NCBI GenBank assembly: GCA_013285445.1
Contig: CP053448.1
Coordinates: forward strand, 1,240,001 to 1,304,000
Length of the DNA: 64,000 nt
Reading direction: 5' to 3'
Origin: Pseudomonadota bacterium
Lineage (GTDB): Bacteria > Pseudomonadota > Gammaproteobacteria > Xanthomonadales > Wenzhouxiangellaceae
Shown: one piece after another, positions 10,310 through 19,202 of the stretch
How the letters are laid out: each line of letters starts with the position of its first letter
How positions within the stretch are numbered: position 1 is the stretch's first letter
Position numbers and translations under genes: made by a program
The notes under the pieces: model-generated
Database searches by the model: none
What the model was told of the DNA's origin: nothing
What the model saw: the letters and a program-made list of their open reading frames with translations, nothing else

Positions 10310-11353
10310 TTGACCGATCGTGGACCGTCCCGGTGGAGCTGGCTGCCTGGCGGCCTGAGCGTGCTGCTGTTCGGGGCGGCTTTGGCCGGCCAGGCGGTAT
10401 TGCACGAGCCGGTTGTACGCGAACGCGCTGCTTCCCTGCTTGAGGAGCTGCAGCGGGTTGACGCGCAGCAGGCCGGGCAGTTGCTGGACCGGCTCGGCGA
10501 TGATCCTCAGCTGACCGCCGCGCAGCGAGATGCGGTGGCGATGGCGCTGGTGCGTCGACTGCGCCAGATGCCGCCAGGCCGGATCGATCGCACCGTCGTT
10601 GATCACCTGGCCGAATGGACGCCCCGGGCCTGGCGTCGGCACGAGGAATCCGCTTCACTTCAAGTGCCGCTGTTCAACGTGGCGGCAGCGACTCGCGGGC
10701 TGATCAACCAATGGGACTGGCAGGCGGGCGCAGCCGATATCGCCGGCACGGGCGGACCCCCGCTCGACGCGGTGCTGGATCGGGTGGCGGCTCGACCGGA
10801 CGCGCCATATGCGCGAGGTGTCCGCAAAGCCCTGTCCGGGCTGAGCGGCGCGCGCCTCGATCAGGTGATTGCGCTCAGTCGCCAGCGGCCTGCCCTGAGC
10901 GATACCCTGCTGCCCGAGCTTTGGCTGGCCCGGGGCGCCTGGGACGAACTGGCCACCTGGCTGCGGACTGCGCCGGTACCACGTGCTGCGCCGGTTCTGG
11001 GCCGGGCTGCATCGGACCTGTCAGCCGAAGGTTTTCTGCCGCTGGGGGAGGCGGCACTGAACCACCCCGAACCGGGACTGCGCGCACTGGCCATGGCCTA
11101 TCAGACCGATGCCTGGATGAGTCGGCCCGGCTGGCCGCAAGGCTGGTCCCGGCGTCTGTGGGCGCATATCGACGACCGGGACCTGGCAGCGACGGCGGCG
11201 CTGCAACTGGCCCGACTGGATGCGCCGGCACGCTGGCGGGCAAAGCCCGCACTGGCGCCTCCCGGGGCTTTGCAGTCACCCCATCTGGCTCGCATCGAAG
11301 CCCTGGCCGGGGTCAGCCGTTCGGGCGGCGCTGGCGGAAAGCGGCAGCGCTGA
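10310..11353 (+). CDS. Membrane-anchored hypothetical protein
   Basis: 347 residues, not recognised. Start chosen at TTG 10310, because a GGAGAG Shine-Dalgarno (10299-10304) sits five bases before it and the next residues form a short charged head plus one hydrophobic segment (LPGGLSVLLFGAALAGQAVL). Longer in-frame extensions would run antisense into the divergent gene. The remainder is alpha-helical and periplasmic by topology, with HEAT-like pieces (RQRPALSDTLLPELWLARG, LGEAALNHPEPGLRALAMA). Its TGA (11351-11353) overlaps the ATG of the M14 carboxypeptidase, so the pair is coupled and may act together on peptides or envelope proteins. Confidence 0.7.
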   Translation: MTDRGPSRWSWLPGGLSVLLFGAALAGQAVLHEPVVRERAASLLEELQRVDAQQAGQLLDRLGDDPQLTAAQRDAVAMALVRRLRQMPPGRIDRTVVDHLAEWTPRAWRRHEESASLQVPLFNVAAATRGLINQWDWQAGAADIAGTGGPPLDAVLDRVAARPDAPYARGVRKALSGLSGARLDQVIALSRQRPALSDTLLPELWLARGAWDELATWLRTAPVPRAAPVLGRAASDLSAEGFLPLGEAALNHPEPGLRALAMAYQTDAWMSRPGWPQGWSRRLWAHIDDRDLAATAALQLARLDAPARWRAKPALAPPGALQSPHLARIEALAGVSRSGGAGGKRQR

Positions 11354-13920
11354 TGCGAATCGGGTTTACATGGCCGCTGCTGCTGCTCGGGCTGACCGCC
11401 ACCACGGCCGATGCCCAACGCCTGGTTGAGTGGACCGAGTCCAGGGGTGAGCTCGGACTGGGCTATCCGGTGCCGATACCGGTCGATACGGCAATGCCGT
11501 TCGATGGGTTCCGCAGCCATGCCGGGCTGCACGCACGCCACCAGCAGCTGCTCGAAGACAGCGCGCGGGTGACCGGTCAGGTGGTCGGCGAGACCCGTTA
11601 CGGGCGACCGATCTGGGCCTATCGCCTGGCCGCGCCCGGAGACCGCACGCCGGCGGGGCGAGCGCGCGCGGCGATCATGTACGCCGGAACCCTGCACGCG
11701 CGCGAATGGCAGTCGCCGGAAGTCGTCACCGGGCTGATGGAACGGGCTGTGGCGGGCAGTCATGATGATTCCCTGACCGATTACGTCGCCGAGCACGTCA
11801 ATATCGTGGTCGTGCCGGTCCTCAATATCGATGGGTTCCTGCAGACCCAGGCCAATCCGACCCGCAACTGGCTGGGCACCGACAACCGCAACCCGGATTT
11901 CTGGCCGCGCGACGGGCGCATGCGACGCAAGAACCTGCGCGATGCTGATGAGGACTTCTTTAGCACCGACGATCATCTGGCCGGCGTCGACCTGAACCGC
12001 AACAATTCGCCGTTCTGGCCCGGTCCGCCGGAAACAGGTATTCCCGACGATCTGACCTGGCGCGGCCCCAGAGTCCAGTCCGAACCGGAGATCGCCGCGC
12101 TGCAGGCCGCCACCGACCTGGCGCCGGCCAGCCGCCTGCGGTTCTATGCCGACATGCATTCCTATACCCGCGTGTTCTTCAGCGTGCATACCGACAACGA
12201 ACGGCGCAACGCCATTCAGAGCCGGCTGTTCAGTGCCCTGTCGAGCCATCATGCGGCGCTGCCGGGTGACCAGGTCTATGTGGATTCACGCGCCGCCATC
12301 AATACGGGTATCGGCACCACCTCCGAGTTCTTCGGCCACGTCTACGACATTCCCTCGGCGACCTGGGAGATCGAGCCCGGACAGGACGGTGGTGCCCAGT
12401 ACGGCGGTTTTCGAAGCAACAGTCACGACGGATTCATTTTGCCCGAAAGCGAGATTCGCCGGGTGCGGGAAAATCTGGCCGAAACCATGCTCGTGGCCGC
12501 CTACCACATGGCCGGTCCGCCGCATGTGGTGGCTGCGGAAATCCGGGATCGCGACAGCGGGGCGGTGGTCTGGTCGGCATATTGGGACGATGCAGGTGAA
12601 GGTTCGCGTCAGCTGCTTGCACATCAGCCCGCTGCGCTCGAGCCCGGGCGTGATTACACCCTGTGGGTGGCCTTCAGCAAGCCCATGCGATGGCGTGAAG
12701 ATGGTCAGGTGGTGCCATTTCCCGGTCGTCCGTCGGGTTCGGTCAACGTCACCTTGTGGCTGGAGTCGGGCGATCAGTTTGTCGCGGTGGATTTCGACGA
12801 GCCACAGTGGCTCGATCAGCCTGGTGGGCCGGGCCGCGGTTTTCAGCGCTACCGCGACGATGCCTTCGAAGTGGACTTCGTCATCGTCGATGAGGCGGGC
12901 AATCGCGCGCTGATCAATGAGCTCAACAGCGCCGATGCCGTCATCAGCCTGGGCGTGCTGGCCAGCGATCTGACCGGGCAACTGCTCGATGCCGACCCGG
13001 CCACCCCGGTTGACTGGGGCGACGGGGCATGGCTGAATTATGACGCGGCCAGCGGTCGGCCGGATTCCGGCGGCGCCGATCGAACGCTGAAGGTCGACGT
13101 TCGACCGAGTGCCGATGAGCCTGAACTGGTCCGCGCCGCCCATAGTGCGATGTGGTTCAACCCCGGACGGTCCGGCGAGGGCTGGGTGGTCGAAATCCTG
13201 CCCGGCGGACAGGCGCTGGGCTACTGGTTTACCTACGACGAGGAAGGCGAACCGCGCTGGCTGATCGGGCAGGGCAGTGTGGTCGCCAACCAGATCCGGT
13301 TCGATCTCCTGCTGGCGCCGGAGGGCGGACGCTTTGGTCCCGATTTCGATCCGGCGGATGTCGATCCGGTACCGGCCGGCTCCGCCCGGTTGGTTGTGCT
13401 GGACTGTGATAACGGCTGGCTGGATTACCAGGCCTTTGGTCAGTCCCAGCGCATTGCGCTGACCCGGCTGACCCGCACTCTGGGCCTGTCCTGCGACCCG
13501 CCTGCCGGCGAGCCCCCCGGAACTGCCCTGCAAAGCGGCACATGGTTCGATCCCGCCCATGATGGCGAGGGCTTCACGCTGCAGCGACTGGCCGATGGTC
13601 AGGTGCTGGTGATGTGGTTTACCTACGATCCGACGGGGCGCCAGTTCTGGCTGCTGGGTCTTGGCGATGGCCAGGCGGAATCGATCGACCTGGGCGGGTT
13701 GACCGCGGCGAGGGGGCCGCGTTTCGGCCGGTCCTTCGATGCCGATGATCTCGAGCCGATCGAGTGGGGCGCGCTGCAGATGCAGCTGGGCTGCGATACC
13801 GGCTCGGCGAGCTACCAGTCGATTCTGCCGTCTTTCGGCAGCGGCCAGTTTGAGCTGCTGCGTCTGACCGCGCTCGCCGGGCTGGCCTGCACCGCAGGTG
13901 ACGGTCAGCGGGAACGGTAA
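11353..13920 (+). CDS. Secreted M14 zinc carboxypeptidase with two C-terminal WFTYD repeats
   Basis: 855 residues with a clear signal peptide (MRIGFTWPLLLLGLTATTADA). The catalytic domain carries the M14 zinc ligands H115 and E118 (GTLHAREWQS), the third ligand H269 (ADMHSYTR) and the general base in SATWEIEPG (probably E339). It should therefore cleave C-terminal residues from peptides outside the cytoplasm. After a beta-rich linker come two related repeats of about 130 residues, SAMWFNPGRSGEGW...YWFTYDEEGEPRWL and SGTWFDPAHDGEGF...MWFTYDPTGRQFWL. They are tentatively a binding or surface-association module. The start is set by the TGATG overlap with the upstream gene and by the signal peptide. 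Confidence 0.9.
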   Translation: MRIGFTWPLLLLGLTATTADAQRLVEWTESRGELGLGYPVPIPVDTAMPFDGFRSHAGLHARHQQLLEDSARVTGQVVGETRYGRPIWAYRLAAPGDRTPAGRARAAIMYAGTLHAREWQSPEVVTGLMERAVAGSHDDSLTDYVAEHVNIVVVPVLNIDGFLQTQANPTRNWLGTDNRNPDFWPRDGRMRRKNLRDADEDFFSTDDHLAGVDLNRNNSPFWPGPPETGIPDDLTWRGPRVQSEPEIAALQAATDLAPASRLRFYADMHSYTRVFFSVHTDNERRNAIQSRLFSALSSHHAALPGDQVYVDSRAAINTGIGTTSEFFGHVYDIPSATWEIEPGQDGGAQYGGFRSNSHDGFILPESEIRRVRENLAETMLVAAYHMAGPPHVVAAEIRDRDSGAVVWSAYWDDAGEGSRQLLAHQPAALEPGRDYTLWVAFSKPMRWREDGQVVPFPGRPSGSVNVTLWLESGDQFVAVDFDEPQWLDQPGGPGRGFQRYRDDAFEVDFVIVDEAGNRALINELNSADAVISLGVLASDLTGQLLDADPATPVDWGDGAWLNYDAASGRPDSGGADRTLKVDVRPSADEPELVRAAHSAMWFNPGRSGEGWVVEILPGGQALGYWFTYDEEGEPRWLIGQGSVVANQIRFDLLLAPEGGRFGPDFDPADVDPVPAGSARLVVLDCDNGWLDYQAFGQSQRIALTRLTRTLGLSCDPPAGEPPGTALQSGTWFDPAHDGEGFTLQRLADGQVLVMWFTYDPTGRQFWLLGLGDGQAESIDLGGLTAARGPRFGRSFDADDLEPIEWGALQMQLGCDTGSASYQSILPSFGSGQFELLRLTALAGLACTAGDGQRER

Positions 13921-13962
13921 TCGCCGGGCCCGCATGCGCCCGCGGTCCGGTCGCGGGGCGTT

Positions 13963-15216
13963 TCAGGCCGGTGGGCGGCTCTGTCCACTGCCGCGGACCA
14001 CGTACTTGAAGGTGGTCAGCTGCTCGGGCCCGACAGGCCCGCGGGCGTGCAAACGGCCGGTGGCAATGCCGATCTCGGCGCCGAAACCGAATTCCCCGCC
14101 GTCGGCAAACTGGGTCGAGGCATTGTGCATGACGATGGCGCTGTCGACGCGTTCGATGAACTGCCCGGCGGCGGCGCGATCGGCCGTGATGATGCCGTCG
14201 GTGTGACCGGAGGAAAAGCGCGTGATATGGTCCAGCGCTGCTTCGAGGTCGTCGACCACGGCCATTGCAATGATGGCGTCGAGGTATTCGGTTGTCCAGT
14301 CGGCGTCGGTGGCCGGCTCGACGCGCTGATCGCAGGCCTGAATGTCGCTGTCGCCTCGAATGCGGCATCCGGCTGCAGTCAGGGCCTCGACCAGGGCCGG
14401 CACCATATCCAGGCGCTGGCGGTCGATCAGCACTGTTTCGACGGCACCGCAGATGCCGGGCCTGCGCATCTTGGCGTTGACCACGACGTCGATGGCCATG
14501 GCGTGTTCGGCCGCGGCGTGGACATAGAGATGATTGTTGCCGTCAAGGTGGGCGAACACCGGAACACGGGCGTCATTGCGAACGCGCTCGACCAGGGATC
14601 GCCCCCCGCGCGGCACCACCACGTCGATGTGCCGGCTGGCGCGCAGCATCTCGCCGACCAGCGCGCGGTCCTGGTCGGGCACGATCTGCACCGCTGTTTG
14701 CGGCACCGGCCCGGCCGCCAGGCCGGCAATCAGGGCACGGTAGATGGCCCGGTTGCTCTCGACTGCCTCGCTGCCGCCGCGCAGAATGACCGCGTTGCCG
14801 GCCCTGAGGCACAGGGCAGCGGCGTCGGCCGTGACGTTCGGCCGGCTCTCGTAGATGACGCCGATCACGCCAATGGGCACGGCCACCCGGCGGATGTCAA
14901 GCCCGTTGGGGCGCTTCCAGGCGGCCAGCTCGCGGCCAACCGGATCGGCCAGTGCCGCAACGCGTGCAATGGCGTCGGCGATTGCACAAACGCGAGCTCG
15001 ATCGAGCCGCAAGCGGTCGATCATGGCGGCGTTCAGGGCGCGTTTTTCGGCCTGTTCGAGGTCGAAGGCGTTGGCAGCCAGGATGCGTTCGCCATGCTGC
15101 TCGATGGCTGCCGCCATGGCATCCAGTGCGTGCTTGCGCGCTTCACCCGAAAGCGTGGCCAGCGTCGTGGCTGCCTCCCGGGCGCTTGCGCCAAGCTGTT
15201 CGATCAGCCCGGTCAT
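13963..15216 (-). CDS. proA: Gamma-glutamyl phosphate reductase
   Basis: Second step of proline synthesis: NADPH-dependent reduction of gamma-glutamyl phosphate to the semialdehyde. 417 residues of the aldehyde dehydrogenase fold. PIGVIGVIYESRPNVTADAA and LRAGNAVILRGGSEA line the cofactor site, and the nucleophile is C256 in RRPGICGAVETVLID. The C-terminus ends TTFKYVVRGSGQ, typical of ProA. It begins two bases after the proB stop, so proB and proA are one operon. Convergent with the carboxypeptidase; the 42-bp gap has a GC-rich dyad (CCGCG...CGCGG) that could end both transcripts. Confidence 0.97.
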   Translation of the reverse strand: MTGLIEQLGASAREAATTLATLSGEARKHALDAMAAAIEQHGERILAANAFDLEQAEKRALNAAMIDRLRLDRARVCAIADAIARVAALADPVGRELAAWKRPNGLDIRRVAVPIGVIGVIYESRPNVTADAAALCLRAGNAVILRGGSEAVESNRAIYRALIAGLAAGPVPQTAVQIVPDQDRALVGEMLRASRHIDVVVPRGGRSLVERVRNDARVPVFAHLDGNNHLYVHAAAEHAMAIDVVVNAKMRRPGICGAVETVLIDRQRLDMVPALVEALTAAGCRIRGDSDIQACDQRVEPATDADWTTEYLDAIIAMAVVDDLEAALDHITRFSSGHTDGIITADRAAAGQFIERVDSAIVMHNASTQFADGGEFGFGAEIGIATGRLHARGPVGPEQLTTFKYVVRGSGQSRPPA

Positions 15217-15218
15217 GA

Positions 15219-16364
15219 TCAGAACAGGACCAGGTCGTCGCGGTGGATCATCGGCCCGCGACCGGCGTAGCCCAGACGGGCGGGAATGTCACTACTCTGC
15301 GCGCCGGCCAGGCAGCTGGCCTCGTGGGCATCGTAGCCGCTCAGCCCCTGGCCGATGTCGCCGTCTGGACCGGCGATGCGAAGCAGTGCGCCACGCTCGA
15401 ACTGACCTTCGATGGTCTGAACGCCGGCCGGCAGCAGGCTGGCGCCCCGCCGCAGCGCGCTGGCCGCGCCGGCATCGATGAGCAGCCGACCCGCGTGTTG
15501 CTGCAGGCTGCGCAGCCATTGTTTGCGCCGCACCAGCGGGCGTTGCGCTGCGCTGAATACGGTGCCGCGCCCCGTGTCGAGGTAGCGCGTCAGCGGATCG
15601 CAATCACCACGGCCGCTGGTCAGCAGCACCTGGCAGCCGGCGGCCGTTGCGGTCCGGGCTGCGGCCAGCTTGCTGGGCATGCCGCCGGTGCCGAACTCGG
15701 TGGCGGTGGTGCCGTCGGCCAGCGCCTCGATCTTGGCCGATACCTCCTCGACGGTGGTGACCAGCCGGGCGTCGGGATGAGTTGCTGGATTGGCCTCGTA
15801 GAGGCCGTCGACATCGCTGAGCAGGACCAGCAGTTCGGCGCCGGCCAGCTGCGCCACGCGCGCGGCCAGCCGGTCGTTGTCGCCAAACCGGATCTCGCCG
15901 GTGGCGACGGTATCGTTCTCGTTGATGATCGGCACCACGGCATGGGCGAGCAGGGTTTCCAGGGTATTGCGCGCGTTGAGGTAGCGGGCGCGATCTTCCA
16001 GGTCGCCCAGCGTCAGCAGGATCTGCGCGGCGTCACGCCGATATCGTGCGAACGCTTCGGTCCAGATCTGTGCGAGGCGAATCTGGCCGATCGCCGCAGC
16101 GGCCTGGGCTGCCGCGAGGCTGGCCGGGCGACAGCCAAGGCCGATCGCGGCACGACCGAGCGCGATGGCGCCGGACGAGACCACGATGACCGGCCCGGCG
16201 CGCCGGCTGAGCGAACCGGCAAGCGTCGCCATCCACCCGGTTCGTGCTTGACCATCGCGGTCAATGAGCAGCGACGAGCCGACTTTGACCACAACGGTTG
16301 CCGTGCCGTCGAGGATCTGCCGACAGACCTCGCCGGGGCCGGTCCAGGCTGCGGTTTCGTTCAC
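15219..16364 (-). CDS. proB: Glutamate 5-kinase with PUA domain
   Basis: First, feedback-controlled step of proline synthesis: phosphorylates the gamma-carboxyl of glutamate. 381 residues. The amino-acid kinase domain has VVKVGSSLLIDRDGQ, VVSSGAIALGR, IINENDTVATGEIRFGDNDR and the GTGGMPSKLAAA loop. A C-terminal PUA domain follows (RRGASLLPAGVQTIEGQFER), as in E. coli ProB. The GTG start at 16364 lies two bases after the DUF4156 gene stop. No attenuator or leader was seen. Confidence 0.97.
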   Translation of the reverse strand: MNETAAWTGPGEVCRQILDGTATVVVKVGSSLLIDRDGQARTGWMATLAGSLSRRAGPVIVVSSGAIALGRAAIGLGCRPASLAAAQAAAAIGQIRLAQIWTEAFARYRRDAAQILLTLGDLEDRARYLNARNTLETLLAHAVVPIINENDTVATGEIRFGDNDRLAARVAQLAGAELLVLLSDVDGLYEANPATHPDARLVTTVEEVSAKIEALADGTTATEFGTGGMPSKLAAARTATAAGCQVLLTSGRGDCDPLTRYLDTGRGTVFSAAQRPLVRRKQWLRSLQQHAGRLLIDAGAASALRRGASLLPAGVQTIEGQFERGALLRIAGPDGDIGQGLSGYDAHEASCLAGAQSSDIPARLGYAGRGPMIHRDDLVLF

Positions 16365-16366
16365 TG

Positions 16367-16684
16367 TTAGCGACTGCGGCAGCGGTAGATGATAAACATT
16401 TGGCTGCCCTCGACGATCGGGCCGTCGGCGACGAGCGTGTCGCCACCGATATCGTAAGCGCTGCTGCGCGCGCGATCGGCCAGTAGCCGGGCCAGGCGCT
16501 CGGGATCGTTATCCGGCTTGGCGTTGACCGGCAGCGTCGCCTGTGTCGTGTCCAGCCGCTGGCAGTGGCGCGTCTGGGTCGGGTCGACGAGGCGGACATT
16601 CCTCTCGCCGTGGCGCAGGTCCGGAATACTGCAGGCAGCGGCCAGTATGACGGCAAGGCCGAGAACGGGCAGTCCGGTTTTCAT
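16367..16684 (-). CDS. DUF4156-type lipoprotein
   Basis: 105 residues with a lipoprotein signal ending in the lipobox LAAAC, so mature residue 1 is a lipidated cysteine. The mature part (NVRLVDPTQTRHCQRLDTTQ, YDIGGDTLVADGPIVEGSQM, YRCRS) matches the DUF4156 pattern of a conserved RHC(Q) segment and a C-terminal Y-R-C. An AAGGAGA Shine-Dalgarno supports the ATG. It is the first gene of an operon with proB and proA, an unusual partner for proline synthesis. Function unknown. Confidence 0.8.
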   Translation of the reverse strand: MKTGLPVLGLAVILAAACSIPDLRHGERNVRLVDPTQTRHCQRLDTTQATLPVNAKPDNDPERLARLLADRARSSAYDIGGDTLVADGPIVEGSQMFIIYRCRSR

Positions 16685-16765
16685 GGTGTCGACTCTCCTT
16701 CAGGCCGGGTTCGGGCTCATGCCCGGATCACAATAGAAGGCCTGCCGGCTGCCGTCAACGGTCAG

Positions 16766-16792
16766 CGCGGGCCGGTGCGTGACCGGCCCGCG
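16766..16792 (-). terminator. Perfect 11-bp GC hairpin downstream of the TonB receptor
   Basis: CGCGGGCCGGT (16766-16776) pairs perfectly with ACCGGCCCGCG (16782-16792) around a five-base loop, just after the 3' end of the minus-strand receptor gene (ends 16811). There is no U-tract, so it may stabilise the 3' end or act as a weak terminator rather than a classical intrinsic one. Confidence 0.55.
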
Positions 16793-16810
16793 TCGAGCCC
16801 GTCTGCGGGG

Positions 16811-18994
16811 TCAGAAACTGTAGTCGATTCCGAGCATCGCCGTGCGGGGCTTGTTCGGGCGGGCGCCGTGTGGCGACCGCGCGATGATGACCTGGCGATC
16901 GAAGATGTTGTCGACCTTGACGAATAGACTGGCTGATTGACTGATCGCATAGCGAGAGATCCAGTCCATGGTGAACAGCGATTCGGTGCTCGAGAACGGA
17001 TTGTCACCGCGGTTGCAGCCGACCTGAACACAGGTCGAGCCCATGTATTTGGCAATGAAGTGGTTGTCCCAGCCGCTGGCGTGCTCGAAGGCCAGGCGCA
17101 TACTGAACAGGTTTTCCGGGATATCGGCCAGATCATCGCCATCGATGACGCCGGTAACCGGGTTGTCGTCGCTGATTTCGGCCTGGGTCCAGGTGTAGTT
17201 GAAGTGCAGCGGAATGCGCAGGGTATCGGTACGCCACTCATTGGCGAGCTGGAATTCGAGCCCGCCGACTTGCGCTTCACCGGTCACGAATGAACCTGAA
17301 GTAGCGCCGTTGCTGCAGGGCTTGGCGATCGAGCAAACCTCGGCCTGGTTGTCGAAGTCGCTGAAGAAGCCAACCAGCTCGACAAACAGCGCATCGCGAC
17401 CGTAGCGAAAGCCAAGCTCATAGTTAGTGCTGGTTTCGGGCTTGTCGGTTTCCCTGGCGCCACCACCAAGCGGCGAAAAGCCGTGATGCACGCCGGCGAG
17501 CAGCTGGTAGCTGCGGTTGATATCCCAGGTCAGGGAAGCGCCCGGCAACAGCTCACTGGCCGAGCTCGAGCGCCGTGAGGGTTCGTCGGAACGGTCCGGT
17601 GTGTCGAACTGCTTGCGGAAGGTGTCGGCATTCTCGTAGCGCAGCGCCAGATCAAGGCGGAAATCCGGCGTCACCTGCCACTGGTCCAGGGCCCAGAACG
17701 AGACGGCATCGGCACCTTCCAGGCGGTTGTTGCCGCCGGTGGGCGGAATGATCTCCTGGAACACCAGGCTGCCGTTGATCTGATCGTAGACCTCGACCTC
17801 CTGGAATCGGTCCATGTCGTCACTGTGGCTGCGCCCGCCGATCTGGAAGCGGTGCTTGCCGATGGCGGCGCTGAGGTTGAGCTCGATGCCTTCGGAGGTG
17901 TAGGCACGATTGCCGTGCGTATAGCCGAGATCGTCAAGATCCTGTTGCCCGTGCAGGATGGCCAGTGCATCGGTATCGCCGGCATTGGCTGCGTTGATCA
18001 GTGAATTGAGGCTGGTCTTGAACCAGTCACGATCGAACTCGTTGCGGTAGCCCAGTGCCGTCATGGAAACCGTATCGGTCAGGTCGAAATCCCAGGTTGC
18101 CAAGTAACCCTGGTGGTCGTTGCGCATCTGGTCGATCTCTGACAAACCGTAGCGCCGGTTCGGGTCGCGTTCGAAGTCGGCGTCGGTCAGGCCGGCATAG
18201 GTCTCGTTGGAGACCTGGTCGGAATACTGCGCCTTGAACAGCAGGCTCTGACGTTCGCCGGTCCAGCCGAACTTGGCGATGTAGCTCTCGATGTCGAAGC
18301 CGGCGTCACGATTGCTTCGATCGATGTCCTTGAAGCCGGCGCTGTGGCGGCGAACCGCATCGACCAGCCAGCCGAAGTTGCCGCTGCGGCCACCGTACCA
18401 GGCGTGCGTGTTGTGCTCGCTGTGTTCGCCAAGTGTGGTGATGACACGACCGCTGTTTTCGGCCGGGATGGGGGTGGTCACCAGGTTGATGACACCGCCG
18501 GTCGTCTGCGGGCCGTAGCGCAGAAGTGGCGCGCCCTTGAGCACTTCGATGGCATGCATCTGGAAGGCCTCGGGAAAGTAATAGGCGGCCGGATTGGAAT
18601 ACGGCGCCGGAGCGATCAGCACACCGTCCTCCATCAGCGTGACCTTGCTCGAGCGCCCGCCGGCAGCGGCCCGGATGCCGATGTTGGGTCGCAGACCCTG
18701 ACCTTCTTCCTCTCGAATGTAGACCCCCGGCACGGTCTTGAGCAGCTGATTGATGTCGGGCTGGGCCTCGATCCGCATGCGCTCAGGATCGATAACGGCA
18801 CCGGTCCCCGAGACCCGGCGGGCGTCCTCGCTGCTGCCGATAATGCGCAGGCTTTGGAGTATCGTCATCCACCTATCGCGCGTTTCCCCGGCTGATTCGA
18901 GCGACTGCTCTTCTTTCGCGTCAGTTTGGTTTTCCTGTGCGACCACGCCGCCGGCAAGCGCCAGCGAAACGGCTATCGCAATGACAGATTTCAT
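16811..18994 (-). CDS. TonB-dependent receptor, FecA-like
   Basis: 727-residue outer membrane receptor. The start is set at ATG 18994, because it yields the signal peptide MKSVIAIAVSLALAGGVVAQ; an upstream in-frame ATG only adds non-signal residues. The plug contains PDINQLLKTVPGVYIREEEG, LRPNIGIRAA, SSKVTLMEDGVLIAPAPYSN and APLLRYGPQTTGGVINLVTT, close to iron(III)-dicitrate or siderophore receptors. The barrel ends in MLGIDYSF. There is no FecI/FecR pair and no long N-terminal signalling extension, so it is a pure transporter. An inverted repeat overlaps its promoter, suggesting metal-dependent repression. Substrate not provable from sequence. Confidence 0.88.
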   Translation of the reverse strand: MKSVIAIAVSLALAGGVVAQENQTDAKEEQSLESAGETRDRWMTILQSLRIIGSSEDARRVSGTGAVIDPERMRIEAQPDINQLLKTVPGVYIREEEGQGLRPNIGIRAAAGGRSSKVTLMEDGVLIAPAPYSNPAAYYFPEAFQMHAIEVLKGAPLLRYGPQTTGGVINLVTTPIPAENSGRVITTLGEHSEHNTHAWYGGRSGNFGWLVDAVRRHSAGFKDIDRSNRDAGFDIESYIAKFGWTGERQSLLFKAQYSDQVSNETYAGLTDADFERDPNRRYGLSEIDQMRNDHQGYLATWDFDLTDTVSMTALGYRNEFDRDWFKTSLNSLINAANAGDTDALAILHGQQDLDDLGYTHGNRAYTSEGIELNLSAAIGKHRFQIGGRSHSDDMDRFQEVEVYDQINGSLVFQEIIPPTGGNNRLEGADAVSFWALDQWQVTPDFRLDLALRYENADTFRKQFDTPDRSDEPSRRSSSASELLPGASLTWDINRSYQLLAGVHHGFSPLGGGARETDKPETSTNYELGFRYGRDALFVELVGFFSDFDNQAEVCSIAKPCSNGATSGSFVTGEAQVGGLEFQLANEWRTDTLRIPLHFNYTWTQAEISDDNPVTGVIDGDDLADIPENLFSMRLAFEHASGWDNHFIAKYMGSTCVQVGCNRGDNPFSSTESLFTMDWISRYAISQSASLFVKVDNIFDRQVIIARSPHGARPNKPRTAMLGIDYSF

Positions 18995-19037
18995 GGAGTG
19001 TTTCCCTGTTGATGAAGTTTGAATGGGTCGAAAGCCC

Positions 19038-19069
19038 ATCATTGTAAACCGCAATGATTCGTATTTGAA
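19038..19069 (-). promoter_or_regulatory. Promoter and operator dyad of the FecA-like receptor
   Basis: On the minus strand, TTCAAA (19069-19064) and TACAAT (19046-19041) are separated by 17 bp. ATCATTG (19038-19044) and CAATGAT (19052-19058) form a perfect 7-bp inverted repeat with a 7-bp spacer covering the -10. This is a typical repressor position, for example for a Fur-family protein, but it is not a canonical Fur box. Confidence 0.5.
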
Positions 19070-19202
19070 GTACGTTTTGCAGCCGCGCGCAACGAGCCGG
19101 TCGAGTTCTTCGCTGCCTTCATCTCGAAACGGCGGTCTGGTACAGTCCGCACTCTGATTTCCAACCCGGGCCGGGCTGGGCCCGTAAAGGCAGACTGACC
19201 TG

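Noticed and set aside
10615..11352. N-terminal extension of the carboxypeptidase frame (738 bases upstream)
   Set aside because: It overlaps the 347-aa gene in another frame. The ATG at 11353 gives a proper signal peptide and a TGATG junction.
12286..13935. 549-codon minus-strand frame opposite the carboxypeptidase
   Set aside because: Shadow frame; the plus-strand protein has signal peptide, zinc ligands and repeats.
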